64,000 nt of DNA from the NCBI RefSeq assembly GCF_900167525.1, contig NZ_FUZQ01000008.1, forward strand, positions 299,034-363,033, read 5' to 3'. The notes beneath the pieces were generated by a model, which saw only the letters and a list, made by a program, of their open reading frames with translations, did not search any database and was not told where the DNA came from. Source of the stretch: Krasilnikoviella flava. Lineage in GTDB: Bacteria > Actinomycetota > Actinomycetes > Actinomycetales > Cellulomonadaceae. Below are positions 20,416-28,901 of this stretch, piece by piece. Position 1 is the first letter of the stretch, and each line of letters opens with the position of its first letter. A program made the position numbers and the translations under genes.

Positions 20416-21689
20416 TCCAGCCACTCCTGGGCGGCGGCGACGAGGGTCGCGACGCCGAGGTCGAGGGTCGGCTCGGGGACGGGCGCGAAGAACGGCGAGT
20501 GGTTGGGGGCGACGCCGTCCGGAAGCCCACCCATCCCCGTCGCGGCGGCGGGGTCGAAGCCCTCGAACAGCGCGGCGTCGAAACCGCCGAGGAACCAGTA
20601 GACGAGCGGTGCGCCGGCCGCCGTCGCGAGGTCGCCCACGTCCTCGGAGCCGGGCAGGGGCGGCAGGCTCACGACCTGCGGCCGTCCGCCCGCGGCCTCG
20701 ACGCGCGGCCGCTCCGTCTCCAGCACCCGCTCGAGAGCCGCGCGGGTGCGGGCGGACGCCTCGCCGTCGTTGGTGGTGAGGTTGAACGTGGCGACCGACG
20801 CGTATTCCGGCGGCTGCGGCGCGCCGGACGCCGCGGCCTCGGCGTCGACGATGCGGTGGATGGCGGCGAGCACGCGCTCGCGGACGCCGGCGTCGAAGGT
20901 GCGCACGTTGACCAGCAGCTCGGCCCGGTCGGGGATGACGTTCGACTGCGTCCCGGCCTGGACGGAGCCCACGGTGACGACGGCCGACTCGGTCGCGCCG
21001 ACCTCCCGCGACACGATGCCCTGCAGCCGCAGCACCGTGGCCGCGGCCATGACGACCGGGTCGACGGTCGCCTCCGGGCTCGACCCGTGCCCGCCGGTCC
21101 CGTGCAGCGTGATGCGCAGCGAGTCCGCCGCGGCCATCGCCGTCCCGGGCGTCAGGCTGACCACGCCGACCGGCAGCGGCATCACGTGCTGCCCCAGCAC
21201 GACGTCGGGCACCACGCCGATGCGGTCGTACAGGCCGTCGGCGACCATCCGGCGCGCCCCCTCGCCGACCTCCTCGGCGGGCTGGAAGAGGACGGCGAGC
21301 GTCCCCGACCAGGTGTCGCGACGCCCAGCGAGCGCGGCCGCCGCGCCGAGCAGGCAGGTGACGTGCACGTCGTGACCGCACGCGTGCATGGTGCCGGACT
21401 CGCGCCCCTCCGGCGTGGTGGCGGTGTCGGTGGACGCGTACGGCAGCCCGGTGCGCTCGGCGACGGGCAGCCCGTCCATGTCGGCGCGCAGGAGGACGCG
21501 CGGCCCCGCACCGTTCGCGAGCACCCCGACCACGCCGGTCCCGCCGATGCCCTCGTGCACCTCGTAGCCCCAGCCGCGCAGCCGCTCGGCGACGATCCCG
21601 GCCGTGCGGTGCTCGGCGAACCCGAGCTCCGGGTGGGCGTGCAGGTCGGTGTAGATGACGGTCAGCTCGTTCGTCGTCAGCGCGCTCAT
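20412..21689 (-). CDS. M20-family amidohydrolase/peptidase
   Basis: A 425-residue cytoplasmic metallohydrolase of the M20D type (hippurate hydrolase, N-acyl amino acid or indole-acetyl amino acid amidohydrolases). Motifs: LHAHPELGFAEHRTAG near the N terminus, LLRADMDGLPVAERTGLPY, the metal motif MHACGHDVHV, catalytic Glu pair in LFQPAEEVGEG, a lid-domain TGGHGSSPEATVDPV and C-terminal NHSPFFAP. The substrate cannot be read from sequence; adjacency to hut genes may be chance, since it is convergent with the regulator and has its own start (ATG 21689). Confidence 0.88.
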   Translation of the reverse strand: MSALTTNELTVIYTDLHAHPELGFAEHRTAGIVAERLRGWGYEVHEGIGGTGVVGVLANGAGPRVLLRADMDGLPVAERTGLPYASTDTATTPEGRESGTMHACGHDVHVTCLLGAAAALAGRRDTWSGTLAVLFQPAEEVGEGARRMVADGLYDRIGVVPDVVLGQHVMPLPVGVVSLTPGTAMAAADSLRITLHGTGGHGSSPEATVDPVVMAAATVLRLQGIVSREVGATESAVVTVGSVQAGTQSNVIPDRAELLVNVRTFDAGVRERVLAAIHRIVDAEAAASGAPQPPEYASVATFNLTTNDGEASARTRAALERVLETERPRVEAAGGRPQVVSLPPLPGSEDVGDLATAAGAPLVYWFLGGFDAALFEGFDPAAATGMGGLPDGVAPNHSPFFAPVPEPTLDLGVATLVAAAQEWLD

Positions 21690-21805
21690 GGCGTCATCCT
21701 GCCGCCGCGCGAAGCGCGCGTCCTGGGCAGCGGGAGGCGGTCTGTGTGCAAGATCTCCACGCGCCTATAAGGGAATGTTCAGGTCGGCAGTGCAGAATCG
21801 TGGCC

Positions 21806-22282
21806 ATGACGTCAGCGACGACGAGCACTTCGAAGGGCAAGACGACGACCCGTCTCGCCGCGGCGAGCCTTCTCGCCCTCGCCATGATGCTCGGCGCGTG
21901 TTCCGCCCCCGCCGACGTCGAACAGTTCATCGCCGACGCGCAGAGCCAGGCCGAGGCCATCGACGACGACCTGCAGCGCATCGAGCAGCAGGTGACCGGC
22001 ATCCCCGCCGACCTGCGCGCCGACGTCACGAACGCGATGGCCTCCGCACAGGCAGCGACCGACGAGGCGCGCGACGCGCTCGCCCGGGCCGAGCAGTCCG
22101 AGGACGGCGCGGTCGTCGCGCTCGAGGACGCCCAGGTGGCTCTCGAGGCGGCGTCCGCCGAGGTCAAGCACGTCACCGACGAGGCGCGGCAGAACGGCGC
22201 CGACAAGGTCGCCGACCTGCTGTCCACGCTGCAGGAGCAGATCGACGCCCTGCGCGGGGAGACGGAGAGCGCCGCCGCCTGA
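21806..22282 (+). CDS. Small coiled-coil lipoprotein
   Basis: A 158-residue protein with a lipoprotein signal (hydrophobic LAAASLLALAMMLGAC, Cys about 32) followed by a nearly all-helical Ala/Glu/Asp-rich body (residues about 38-155) with heptad-like spacing, e.g. EARDALARAEQSEDGAVVAL and DLLSTLQEQIDALRGETES. It is expected to sit on the outer face of the membrane as a coiled coil. No catalytic motif and no family recognised. The ATG at 21806 places the signal correctly; a longer in-frame start at 21746 would not. Confidence 0.75.
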   Translation: MTSATTSTSKGKTTTRLAAASLLALAMMLGACSAPADVEQFIADAQSQAEAIDDDLQRIEQQVTGIPADLRADVTNAMASAQAATDEARDALARAEQSEDGAVVALEDAQVALEAASAEVKHVTDEARQNGADKVADLLSTLQEQIDALRGETESAAA

Positions 22283-22308
22283 CCCGGGTCGCCGCCGCAG
22301 AGCGGTCC

Positions 22309-23190
22309 CTACCCTGCGAGCTGCGCCATCTCGCCGTCGGTCAGGACGAGGTCCGCGGCCGCCATGTTCTGCGCAAGGTGCCGCAGCGACGTGGTCCCCG
22401 GGATCGGGATGACGTTCGGCGACCGCTGCAGCAGCCAGGCGAGCGCGACCTGCTGCGGCGTCACGCCCCGTGCGTGCGCCACGGCCCCGAGCTCCGGACG
22501 GGCCGCCGGGTCGAACGAGACCGGGAAGAAGGGCACGAAGGCGATCCCGAGCTCCTGCGTCCGGTCGACGACCGCGTCGTGCCCACGGGTCGCGTAGCTG
22601 TAGTGGTTCTGCACCGCGGCGATCGGCGCCACCGCACGCGCCGCGTCGAGCTGCGCGACCGAGACGTCGGAGAGCCCGAGGTGCCGGACCTTGCCCTCTG
22701 CGACCGCCTCCGCGAGGGCGCCGACCTGGTCGGCGATCGGGAAGTTCTCGTCGACCCGGTGCAGGTAGAGCAGGTCGATCGTCTCCCGGCGGAGCCGGCG
22801 AAGGCTGAGCTCGACCTGCTGGCGCAGGTAGTCGGGATGGCCGAGGGGCACCCAGGCGTCGGGGCGCGGGCGCAGCACCCCGACCTTCGTCGCAACCACC
22901 ACGGGCCGGTCGACGGTGGAGAGCGCCTCGGCCACGAGCTCCTCCCCTGCGCCGAGCGCGTACGCGTCCGCCGTGTCGACGAGGTCCACACCGGAACCGA
23001 CCGCGGTACGGATCACCTCGAGCAGCTCGGCGCGGTCCGTGGGAGGCTCCCAGACCGGGGCGGTCACGCCCCGCCGGACGGTCGGGCCGTCGGCATGGCG
23101 CATGGTCCCCAGGCCGAGGCGACGCACGGCAAGGTCGCCGCCCAGGGGATACGTGGTGCGGTCGGTGAGAACGGTGCTCTGCGTGGTCAT
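22309..23190 (-). CDS. Aldo/keto reductase
   Basis: A 293-residue NADPH-dependent oxidoreductase with a TIM-barrel fold. The catalytic tetrad is visible: Asp and Tyr in VDTADAYALG, Lys in VVATKVGV, His in DLLYLHRVDE; the cofactor end reads PNVIPIPGTTSLRHLAQN. The ATG at 23190 is chosen since it follows the divergent MerR promoter region; longer frames run into merR. Substrate unknown. Probably controlled by the adjacent MerR-type gene. Confidence 0.9.
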   Translation of the reverse strand: MTTQSTVLTDRTTYPLGGDLAVRRLGLGTMRHADGPTVRRGVTAPVWEPPTDRAELLEVIRTAVGSGVDLVDTADAYALGAGEELVAEALSTVDRPVVVATKVGVLRPRPDAWVPLGHPDYLRQQVELSLRRLRRETIDLLYLHRVDENFPIADQVGALAEAVAEGKVRHLGLSDVSVAQLDAARAVAPIAAVQNHYSYATRGHDAVVDRTQELGIAFVPFFPVSFDPAARPELGAVAHARGVTPQQVALAWLLQRSPNVIPIPGTTSLRHLAQNMAAADLVLTDGEMAQLAG

Positions 23191-23196
23191 GGTTCG

Positions 23197-23228
23197 ATCG
23201 TCGGGGCTCACACGCATGGGAGGGTCAA
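23197..23228 (-). promoter_or_regulatory. Possible MerR-type promoter for the aldo/keto reductase
   Basis: On the minus strand TTGACC (23228-23223) and GACGAT (23202-23197) are separated by 20 bp, the over-long spacing typical of MerR-activated promoters, in the 44-base gap between the two divergent genes. It is a spacing argument only; the dyad in the spacer is weak. Confidence 0.35.
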
Positions 23229-23234
23229 GCAGAC

Positions 23235-23663
23235 GTGACCGAGCACACACTGCGGATCGGGGACGTCGCGCGCGCGACGGGCGCCAGCGCACGCCTGCTG
23301 CGCTACTACGAGGAGCAGGGGCTGCTGTCCCCGACCCGTTCCGCCACGTCGCAGCGGCTCTACGCGCCCAGCGACGTGGAACGCGTGACGAGGATCCGCC
23401 GCCTCCTCGACGCGGGGCTGTCGACCGCCGTCATCGCACAGGTCCTCGGCTGCGCCTGTGGCGGGCCCGGCGACGTCGAGCCATGCCTCGACCCCCTGCT
23501 GCAGCAGGAGCTGGAACGGCTCGACGCCCGGTTGGCCCAGCTGACGGAGCACCGGGTCCGCCTCGCGCGCATGGCCGAGCACACGACGCCCGCGAGGCCG
23601 TCGCAGGAGGTGCCGGTCGGACGTGACCCCGCGCTCCTGTTGTCGAGGCGCGCCCACCCCTGA
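23235..23663 (+). CDS. MerR-family regulator
   Basis: A 142-residue protein with N-terminal MerR helix-turn-helix (LRIGDVARATGASARLLRYY, EEQGLLSPTR, QRLYAPSDVERVTRIRRLLD) and a C-terminal dimerisation helix. A Cys-containing stretch CACGGPGDVEPCLDPLL (about 74-90) could bind a metal or sense redox. GTG start at 23235. Divergent from the aldo/keto reductase, a common arrangement in which the regulator bends the shared promoter. Confidence 0.9.
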   Translation: MTEHTLRIGDVARATGASARLLRYYEEQGLLSPTRSATSQRLYAPSDVERVTRIRRLLDAGLSTAVIAQVLGCACGGPGDVEPCLDPLLQQELERLDARLAQLTEHRVRLARMAEHTTPARPSQEVPVGRDPALLLSRRAHP

Positions 23664-23679
23664 GGCGACGGGAGTCCTG

Positions 23680-24528
23680 TCAGTCCGGGTCGCCCGGGTC
23701 CAGCGGCAGGTGGTGGTCGAGGTTGACCACGCCACGCCGCCAGTACCCGGAGACCGCCACCTGCTCGGCGGGCAGGCCGAGCTCGCGGCGCAGGTAGCGG
23801 CGCACCGGCACGAGGTCGCCGGCCTCCCCGAGCCCGACGAACAGCTCGTCGTGCTCGAGCCCGCCGAGGGAGCGCACGGCCTCCGCGAGCTGGCCGGGGC
23901 CGTCGGTGCGGTAGAGGATCTCGACCGTCGCGCCGTCCAGCTCGTCCTCGACGTGGGCCTCGTCGACGTCGTCGCCGATCTCGACGATCGCCGTCACCGG
24001 CAGGTCGCGGCCGACGGCCTCGACCCAGCGTGCCAGGGCGGGCAGGCCGGTCTCGTCGCCGACGAGCGTGAGCCGGCCGATCCCCGCGGGGATGCCGACG
24101 CTGCCGCGCGGCCCCGCCAGCACGATCTCGTCGCCCTCCACCGCCCGCGCCGCCCACGCGGACGCCGGGCCCTCGTCGCCGTGCAGCACCCAGTCGACGT
24201 CGACCTCGGCGGCGCCATCCACCACGCGCGTGGCGCGGACCGTGTAATCGCGCGAGATGGACACGACGCCGGTCGGGCGCTGCAGCCCGCCGTCCGCGGC
24301 GAGGGTCGGGGCGTGCAGCTCGCCGGTGCCCGGGTCGGGCAGGAAGACCTTGACGTGGTCCTCCGGCCCGGGCGCCCGCAGCGCGGCGAGCGACGTGGGG
24401 GCGGCGGGGTCCGCGCCGTCGACGTCGCGGAACGTCGTGCGGCGCAGCGTGTCGCCCAGCTCGTGCACGGCGTGCACACGCGCGCGTCGGGGGACCAGGT
24501 CGAGGCGGGTGCGGGGTCGGTCGAACAC
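23680..24528 (-). CDS. Siderophore-interacting protein (FAD-binding ferric-siderophore reductase family)
   Basis: A 282-residue flavoprotein of the SIP/ViuB family, which reduces imported ferric siderophores in the cytoplasm. The FAD motif reads VSISRDYTVRATR where the family has R.YT.R; the NAD(P)H side has RLTLVGDETGLPALARWVE and GLGEAGDLVPVRRYLRRELG, ending with GYWRRGVVN. It is slightly longer than usual in the linker. No siderophore uptake genes and no clear iron box are near; a large hairpin lies just upstream. Confidence 0.9.
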   Translation of the reverse strand: MFDRPRTRLDLVPRRARVHAVHELGDTLRRTTFRDVDGADPAAPTSLAALRAPGPEDHVKVFLPDPGTGELHAPTLAADGGLQRPTGVVSISRDYTVRATRVVDGAAEVDVDWVLHGDEGPASAWAARAVEGDEIVLAGPRGSVGIPAGIGRLTLVGDETGLPALARWVEAVGRDLPVTAIVEIGDDVDEAHVEDELDGATVEILYRTDGPGQLAEAVRSLGGLEHDELFVGLGEAGDLVPVRRYLRRELGLPAEQVAVSGYWRRGVVNLDHHLPLDPGDPD

Positions 24529-24549
24529 CCGTCGATTCCACCACGCCGA

Positions 24550-24619
24550 TCAGTTCGGCAAGGAGCGGATCTGTTCGGCATCATTCCCTGCCGAACAGAT
24601 CCGCTCCCTGCCGAACTGA
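24550..24619. repeat. 70-bp near-perfect hairpin
   Basis: Arms of 31 bases (24550-24580 and 24589-24619) pair with one mismatch around an 8-base loop TCATTCCC. Each arm itself contains the word GTTCGGCA twice around GAGCGGATC. It lies between the stop of the epoxide hydrolase and the start of the siderophore-interacting gene, both on the minus strand. It could be a terminator, an RNA-processing site or a mobile palindromic element; there is no adjacent T-run. Confidence 0.85.
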
Positions 24620-24632
24620 CGAGCCGAACCCC

Positions 24633-25769
24633 TCAGCCGAAGAAGACCCGCAGGTCGGCGACGACGTCGTCCGGCACCTCCAGCGCGGCGTAGTGGCCGC
24701 CGCGCGGGAACTCCGACCAGTGCTCGATGCGCGCGTTGTCCCGCTCGGCGAAGGCGCGGATCGTCTGGAAGTCGTCCTTGAAGACGGCCACGCCGATCCG
24801 TCCGGTGCAGACGACCGGCTCGGCGCCGGAACGCTGCTCCGCGTAGTGGTAGCGGGCGGCCGTGGCGTAGGAGTTGGTCAGCCAGTAGAGCGTGGCCTGC
24901 GCCAGCACCTGCTCGGGCGAGACCAGCGCCGTACCGTTGCCGAAGCTCTCGAACAGCTCGTGGTACGCCAACGTCGCGACGGGCGAGTCCGCGAGGCCCG
25001 CGGCCATCGTCTGGGGACGCGACGCGTTCATGACGTTGTACGCCCCGACGGACTGGAACCACTGCAGGTGGCCGAGCGCCGCGTACTCCTTCTCGCTGAA
25101 CCCGTCCATCTCCCCCTCGGCACCGGACGGGAACGAGAAGAGCTGCAGCACGTGGGCCCCGAGGAAGCCCTCGGGGTCGAGGATCGCGAGCTCGCGCGAG
25201 ACCATCGCCCCGCCGTCGCTGCCGTGGATGCCGTAGGTCTCGTAGCCGAGCCCCCGCATGAGGGCGTCGTAGGCCCGCGCGACGCGCGCCATGGTCCAGT
25301 CCCCGCCCACGACCGGCGTCGAGAAGCCGAACCCGGGCATGGACGGGACGACGACGTCGAAGGCGTCCTCCGCCCGGCCGCCGTGGGCCACGGGGTCGAC
25401 CAGCGGGTCGATCATGTCGAGGAAGTCGAGGATCGACCCGGGATAGGTGTGCGCGAGCAGCAGCGGCGTCGCGTCGGCGTGCGGCGAGCGCACGTGCAGG
25501 AAGTGGATCGGCTGCCCCTCGATCTCGGCGAGGTAGCCGGGGTAGGCGTTCAGCCGGCCCTCGACCGTGCGCCAGCCGAAGCCCTTCCAGCGCTCGACCA
25601 TGTCGCGCAGGTACGACTCGGGGGTGCCGTACTCCCACGAGTCGCCGGGGGCGGCAGGCGCGAAGCGGGTGCGCTCGAGGCGCTGCTGCAGGTCGTCCAG
25701 GTCGGCCTGCGGCACGTGCACGGAGAAGGGGCGGAGCTCGAGGACGGCGGAGGTCTTCGTCGAGGTCAT
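24633..25769 (-). CDS. EHN-type epoxide hydrolase (alpha/beta hydrolase)
   Basis: A 378-residue enzyme with an N-terminal EHN domain (LRPFSVHVPQADLDDLQQRL, about 12-31; WEYGTPESYLRDMVERWKGF) and an alpha/beta hydrolase core. The nucleophile Asp is in YGIHGSDGGAMVSR, the oxyanion segment is LLLAHTYPGS (His-Thr-Tyr-Pro rather than HGWP), and the catalytic His in FPRGGHYAALEVPDD. It would open epoxides to diols in the cytoplasm; substrate unknown. Divergent from a WYL-domain regulator that probably controls it. Confidence 0.92.
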   Translation of the reverse strand: MTSTKTSAVLELRPFSVHVPQADLDDLQQRLERTRFAPAAPGDSWEYGTPESYLRDMVERWKGFGWRTVEGRLNAYPGYLAEIEGQPIHFLHVRSPHADATPLLLAHTYPGSILDFLDMIDPLVDPVAHGGRAEDAFDVVVPSMPGFGFSTPVVGGDWTMARVARAYDALMRGLGYETYGIHGSDGGAMVSRELAILDPEGFLGAHVLQLFSFPSGAEGEMDGFSEKEYAALGHLQWFQSVGAYNVMNASRPQTMAAGLADSPVATLAYHELFESFGNGTALVSPEQVLAQATLYWLTNSYATAARYHYAEQRSGAEPVVCTGRIGVAVFKDDFQTIRAFAERDNARIEHWSEFPRGGHYAALEVPDDVVADLRVFFG

Positions 25770-25832
25770 GGCGTGCTCCCGAGGTCGTGAGCCGGGCGTT
25801 CTCCCCAGCTCCTGAACCCCACCCTAGGGGCG

Positions 25833-25842
25833 GTTCCGGAAC
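25833..25842. promoter_or_regulatory. Palindrome in the epoxide hydrolase / WYL regulator gap
   Basis: GTTCCGGAAC is a perfect 10-bp palindrome within a 134-base divergent gap that also contains repeated GGTTC words (25832, 25843, 25867). It is a candidate binding site for the adjacent regulator. Confidence 0.35.
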
Positions 25843-25903
25843 GGTTCTTTCCGTTATTCTCGACGGGTTCGGACCAGTTCTCGACGACCTCCGGGAGGCC
25901 CCG

Positions 25904-26857
25904 ATGGGCTCCACGTCCGCGCGACTCCTCGCCCTGCTCGGGCTGCTCCAGTCGCGCCCGGACTGGCCCGGCGCCGAGCTCGCCGCGCGCCTCGGGGTCA
26001 CCGACCGCACCGTCCGCAACGACGTCGCGCGGCTGCGCGAGCTCGGCTACCCGGTCGACGCCGTGCGCGGTCCGGGCGGCCGCTACCGGCTCGGCGCCGG
26101 CGCCCGGCTGCCCCCGCTGCTGCTCGACGACGCCGAGGCCGTCGCCGTCGCCGTCGGCCTGCGTGCCGCGACCGGCACCGCGGGCTTCGAGGAGGCGGGG
26201 CAGTCGGCGCTCACCAAGCTCGAGCAGGTGCTGCCCGACCGCCTGCGGCGCCAGGTCTCGGCCCTGCGGACGGCCTCGACGTCCGGGCCTGCCAACACCG
26301 GGCCGTACACCGAGGAACCCGAGGTCGACCCGGAGGAGCTCACGGCGCTGGCCGCCGCGATCCGCGACCACCAGGGCCTGCGCTGCTTCTATCGGGGCCA
26401 GCCCCTCGAGCTCGAACCGCACCACCTGGTGGCGTGGCAGCAGCGTTGGTTCCTCGTCGCCCGCGACCCGGCCTCCGGCACCTGGGCGCCCTACCGCGTC
26501 GACTGGCTGCGGCTGCGCACGCCCGGCGGGCGGCGCTTCACCCCGGTCGACTTCCCCGGCGACCTCACGACGTTCGTCGTGCAGGAGGTCGCGCGGACGG
26601 GGTGGGCGTTCCACGCCCGCGTCGTGGTCGAGGCGACGGCGCAGGAGGTGCTGGGCCGCATCAACCCCGCGGTCGGCACGGTGCAGCCGCTCCCCGACGG
26701 GCGCTGCGTGCTCGTCACCGGCGGTGACAGCGCCCAGGTCGTCGCGGTCTGGATCGGCCTGCTCGGCCTCGACTTCCACGTCACCGAGCCGCCCGAGCTC
26801 GTCGAGCAGTTCCGCGTGCTGGCGGCGCGCTACGCCCGCGCAGCCCCTGCGGGCTGA
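25904..26857 (+). CDS. HTH/WYL-domain transcriptional regulator
   Basis: A 317-residue protein with N-terminal winged helix (about 1-60: SARLLALLGLLQSRPDWPGA, LGVTDRTVRNDVARLRELGY, VRGPGGRYRL), a WYL domain (about 140-230: ITALAAAIRDHQ-type start, RCFYRGQPLELEPHHLVAW, RWFLVARDPASGTWAPYRVD) and a C-terminal WCX-like extension. GGGAGG is six bases before ATG 25904. WYL proteins bind small ligands or nucleic acid and control neighbouring genes; the target here is likely the divergent epoxide hydrolase. Confidence 0.9.
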   Translation: MGSTSARLLALLGLLQSRPDWPGAELAARLGVTDRTVRNDVARLRELGYPVDAVRGPGGRYRLGAGARLPPLLLDDAEAVAVAVGLRAATGTAGFEEAGQSALTKLEQVLPDRLRRQVSALRTASTSGPANTGPYTEEPEVDPEELTALAAAIRDHQGLRCFYRGQPLELEPHHLVAWQQRWFLVARDPASGTWAPYRVDWLRLRTPGGRRFTPVDFPGDLTTFVVQEVARTGWAFHARVVVEATAQEVLGRINPAVGTVQPLPDGRCVLVTGGDSAQVVAVWIGLLGLDFHVTEPPELVEQFRVLAARYARAAPAG

Positions 26858-26871
26858 GCAGGTGGAGACCC

Positions 26872-26927
26872 CCGCTGGTTGAGCTCGTCGACACCCGTGA
26901 CAGGGTTTCGACAAGCTCAACCAGCGG
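26872..26927. repeat. REP-like palindrome (56 bp)
   Basis: Arms of 25 bases (26872-26896 and 26903-26927), CCGCTGGTTGAGCTCGTCGA type against TTCGACAAGCTCAACCAGCG, pair with two mismatches around a six-base loop. This is a full copy of the palindrome family whose partial arms lie inside hutI and hrpA. It ends 15 bases before the next start codon. Confidence 0.85.
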
Positions 26928-26942
26928 TGGTGCACTATCCCC

Positions 26943-27362
26943 GTGAGCGACCAGTACCCGGCCGGCGAGCCGTACCAGCAGCCCAGCCCGCAGCAGACCC
27001 CGCAGGGCTACCCGCAGCCCGGCTACCCGCCGCAGGGCTACTCCCAGGCCCCGTATCCGGTGCCCGGTTACACCTACCCCGCCTACGCGCCGGAGCCGCC
27101 CGGCAAGACGATGGGCATCGTCGGCTTCGTCCTCGCGTTCGTCATCGCCCCTGCCGGGATCGTCGTCTCCGCGATGGCCCTCTCGGAGTCGAAGAAGGTG
27201 GGCTATCCGAACGTGCTCGGCAAGTGGGGGCTGTGGCTGTCGATCGCTTTCACGGCGATCTCGGTGCTGTACGTCCTGTTCGTCGTGCTCGCGGTGTTCG
27301 GCGGCTTGTTCGCGGCGTTCTCGACGTCCTCGTCGTTCGACGGGTACGGGATGTCGGTCTGA
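26943..27362 (+). CDS. Small membrane protein with Pro/Tyr/Gln-rich N terminus (DUF4190-like)
   Basis: A 139-residue protein. Residues 1-55 are a disordered cytoplasmic tail with PQGYPQPGYPPQGY repeats; residues about 57-80 (MGIVGFVLAFVIAPAGIVVS) and 95-125 (LSIAFTAISVLYVLFVVLAV) form two membrane segments. This layout is typical of DUF4190-type actinobacterial proteins. No function is known. The GTG start directly follows the REP-like palindrome and no strong ribosome site is present. Confidence 0.75.
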   Translation: MSDQYPAGEPYQQPSPQQTPQGYPQPGYPPQGYSQAPYPVPGYTYPAYAPEPPGKTMGIVGFVLAFVIAPAGIVVSAMALSESKKVGYPNVLGKWGLWLSIAFTAISVLYVLFVVLAVFGGLFAAFSTSSSFDGYGMSV

Positions 27363-27378
27363 CGCACGCCGGCGCCCG

Positions 27379-28320
27379 CTACGTCAGCACACGCAGCGGC
27401 GCCCCCGCCGCCCACGCGGCGACGTCCTCGACGGCCTGGCCGTAGAAGGTCCGGTACGTCGCCTCGGTGACGTAGCCGAGGTGCGGGGTGAGCACGGTGC
27501 GCGGCGCGGAGCGCAGCGGGTGGTCGGCGGGCAGCGGCTCGACGTCGTACACGTCGAGCCCGGCCCCGCCGATACGGCCGTCGTGCAGCGCGGCGAGCAG
27601 GGCCTCCGTGTCGACGAGGGGGCCGCGCGACGTGTTGACGAGCAGCGCCGTGGGCTTCATCCGCGCCAGGTCCTCGGCGGCGACGAGGCCGCGGCTGCGG
27701 TCGCTCAGCTTGTAGTGCACGGTCACGACGTCGGACGTCGCGAAGAGCTCGTCCTTCGCGACGGCGCGCACGCCGGCCTCGGCGGCCGGCGCCGGGTCCA
27801 GGCGCTGGCTCCACGCGACGACGTCCATCCCGAACGCGAGCCCGATCCGTGCCACCTTCGCGCCGAGGCGGCCGAGCCCGACGACGCCCAGCCGACGGCC
27901 TTCCAGGTCGCCGCCGACCGTGTGCTGCCAGCCGCCGTCGCGCATCGCCCGGTCCTCGGCGGGCACGTGCCGGAGCAGCGCGAGAATCAGCGCCCAGGTC
28001 AGCTCGGGGGTCGCGTTCGCCGGCGAGTCCGTGCCGCACACCACGACGCCGTGCGCCCGGGCGGCGTCCAGGTCGATCGACGCGTTCTGCCGCCCGGTCG
28101 TCACCAGCAGCCGCAGGTCGGGCAGCCGCGCCAGCCGCGCGTCGGTGAACGGTGTCCGCTCCCGCATCGCGACCACGACGTCGTACCCGGCCAGCGCCGC
28201 GACCACGGCGTCGTCGTCGTGCAGGGGGTGGTCGAGGAAGTCGACCTCGGCCCCCAGCCCTGCCCAGTCGGCGAAGCGGTGGGCGACCCGCTGGTAGTCG
28301 TCCAGGACGGCGACGCGCAC
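27379..28320 (-). CDS. D-2-hydroxyacid dehydrogenase
   Basis: A 313-residue NAD(P)-dependent dehydrogenase of the phosphoglycerate/glyoxylate/formate dehydrogenase superfamily. Rossmann motif GVVGLGRLGAKVARIG, catalytic Arg in VNTSRGPLVDTEAL, Glu in GAGLDVYDVEPLP and His in TPHLGYVTEATY. The GTG at 28320 is supported by GAGGAGG eight bases upstream; the longer in-frame extension is not. Substrate not readable; the sequence lacks the ACT domain of SerA. Confidence 0.9.
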   Translation of the reverse strand: MRVAVLDDYQRVAHRFADWAGLGAEVDFLDHPLHDDDAVVAALAGYDVVVAMRERTPFTDARLARLPDLRLLVTTGRQNASIDLDAARAHGVVVCGTDSPANATPELTWALILALLRHVPAEDRAMRDGGWQHTVGGDLEGRRLGVVGLGRLGAKVARIGLAFGMDVVAWSQRLDPAPAAEAGVRAVAKDELFATSDVVTVHYKLSDRSRGLVAAEDLARMKPTALLVNTSRGPLVDTEALLAALHDGRIGGAGLDVYDVEPLPADHPLRSAPRTVLTPHLGYVTEATYRTFYGQAVEDVAAWAAGAPLRVLT

Positions 28321-28351
28321 GGTGATCCTCCTCGGAACGGCGGACGCCAGG

Positions 28352-28861
28352 TTACTGGGCGAGATCGGCGACGCGGCGGACGGCGTCACCGAGTGTCCGC
28401 TCGTAGGCACCGCGCTCGAACGTCAGGGGGGACCCGAAGTCGTCGATCTCGTCGTCCGGTGACCGCGCGCCCGCCCCGACCCAGCGGAGACCGCGCCACG
28501 TCACCGTGTCGGCATCCACCTCCACGCGCGCTACCACCGCGCCGCAGTCGAGGTCTCCGCACGCCGGGCAGATCAGGAGGGGGACCTCGCTCGACTCGAG
28601 GCCGGGCTCGGCCGAGTGCTCGGCGCCCGTCAGCGCGCGAGCGGCCCGGGACACCTCCTCCGGGTCCCACTCCACGCACAAGCTGGTCACGGTCTCGATC
28701 GCATCCGGAACGAGCTCGCGCAGGCTGCGGCCATCGACCTGAATGTCGAGGAAATGACGAGCCTCGCTGTTGCTCCCCTTCGTGTCCCCCGTCCCGGGTA
28801 TGAACGCCGGGACCAGTGCGAAATCGGCCCGGGCACTCGTCGACGGTGCGATCGGCCCCAT
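28352..28861 (-). CDS. Hypothetical protein with CPACGDLDCG motif
   Basis: A 169-residue soluble protein with a central CPACGDLDCGAVVARV (three Cys, possibly a metal or redox site), an N-terminal DIQVDGRSLRELVPDAIETV and a C-terminal PLTFERGAYERTLGDAVRRV. I chose ATG 28861; an upstream in-frame start at 28897 is possible. It lies 31 bases before the GTG of the hydroxyacid dehydrogenase on the same strand, so could be co-transcribed with it. The family is not recognised. Confidence 0.65.
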   Translation of the reverse strand: MGPIAPSTSARADFALVPAFIPGTGDTKGSNSEARHFLDIQVDGRSLRELVPDAIETVTSLCVEWDPEEVSRAARALTGAEHSAEPGLESSEVPLLICPACGDLDCGAVVARVEVDADTVTWRGLRWVGAGARSPDDEIDDFGSPLTFERGAYERTLGDAVRRVADLAQ

Positions 28862-28901
28862 GGGCGCAGCGTAGATCCAACAGGCCCGCCGTTGCACCGG
28901 G

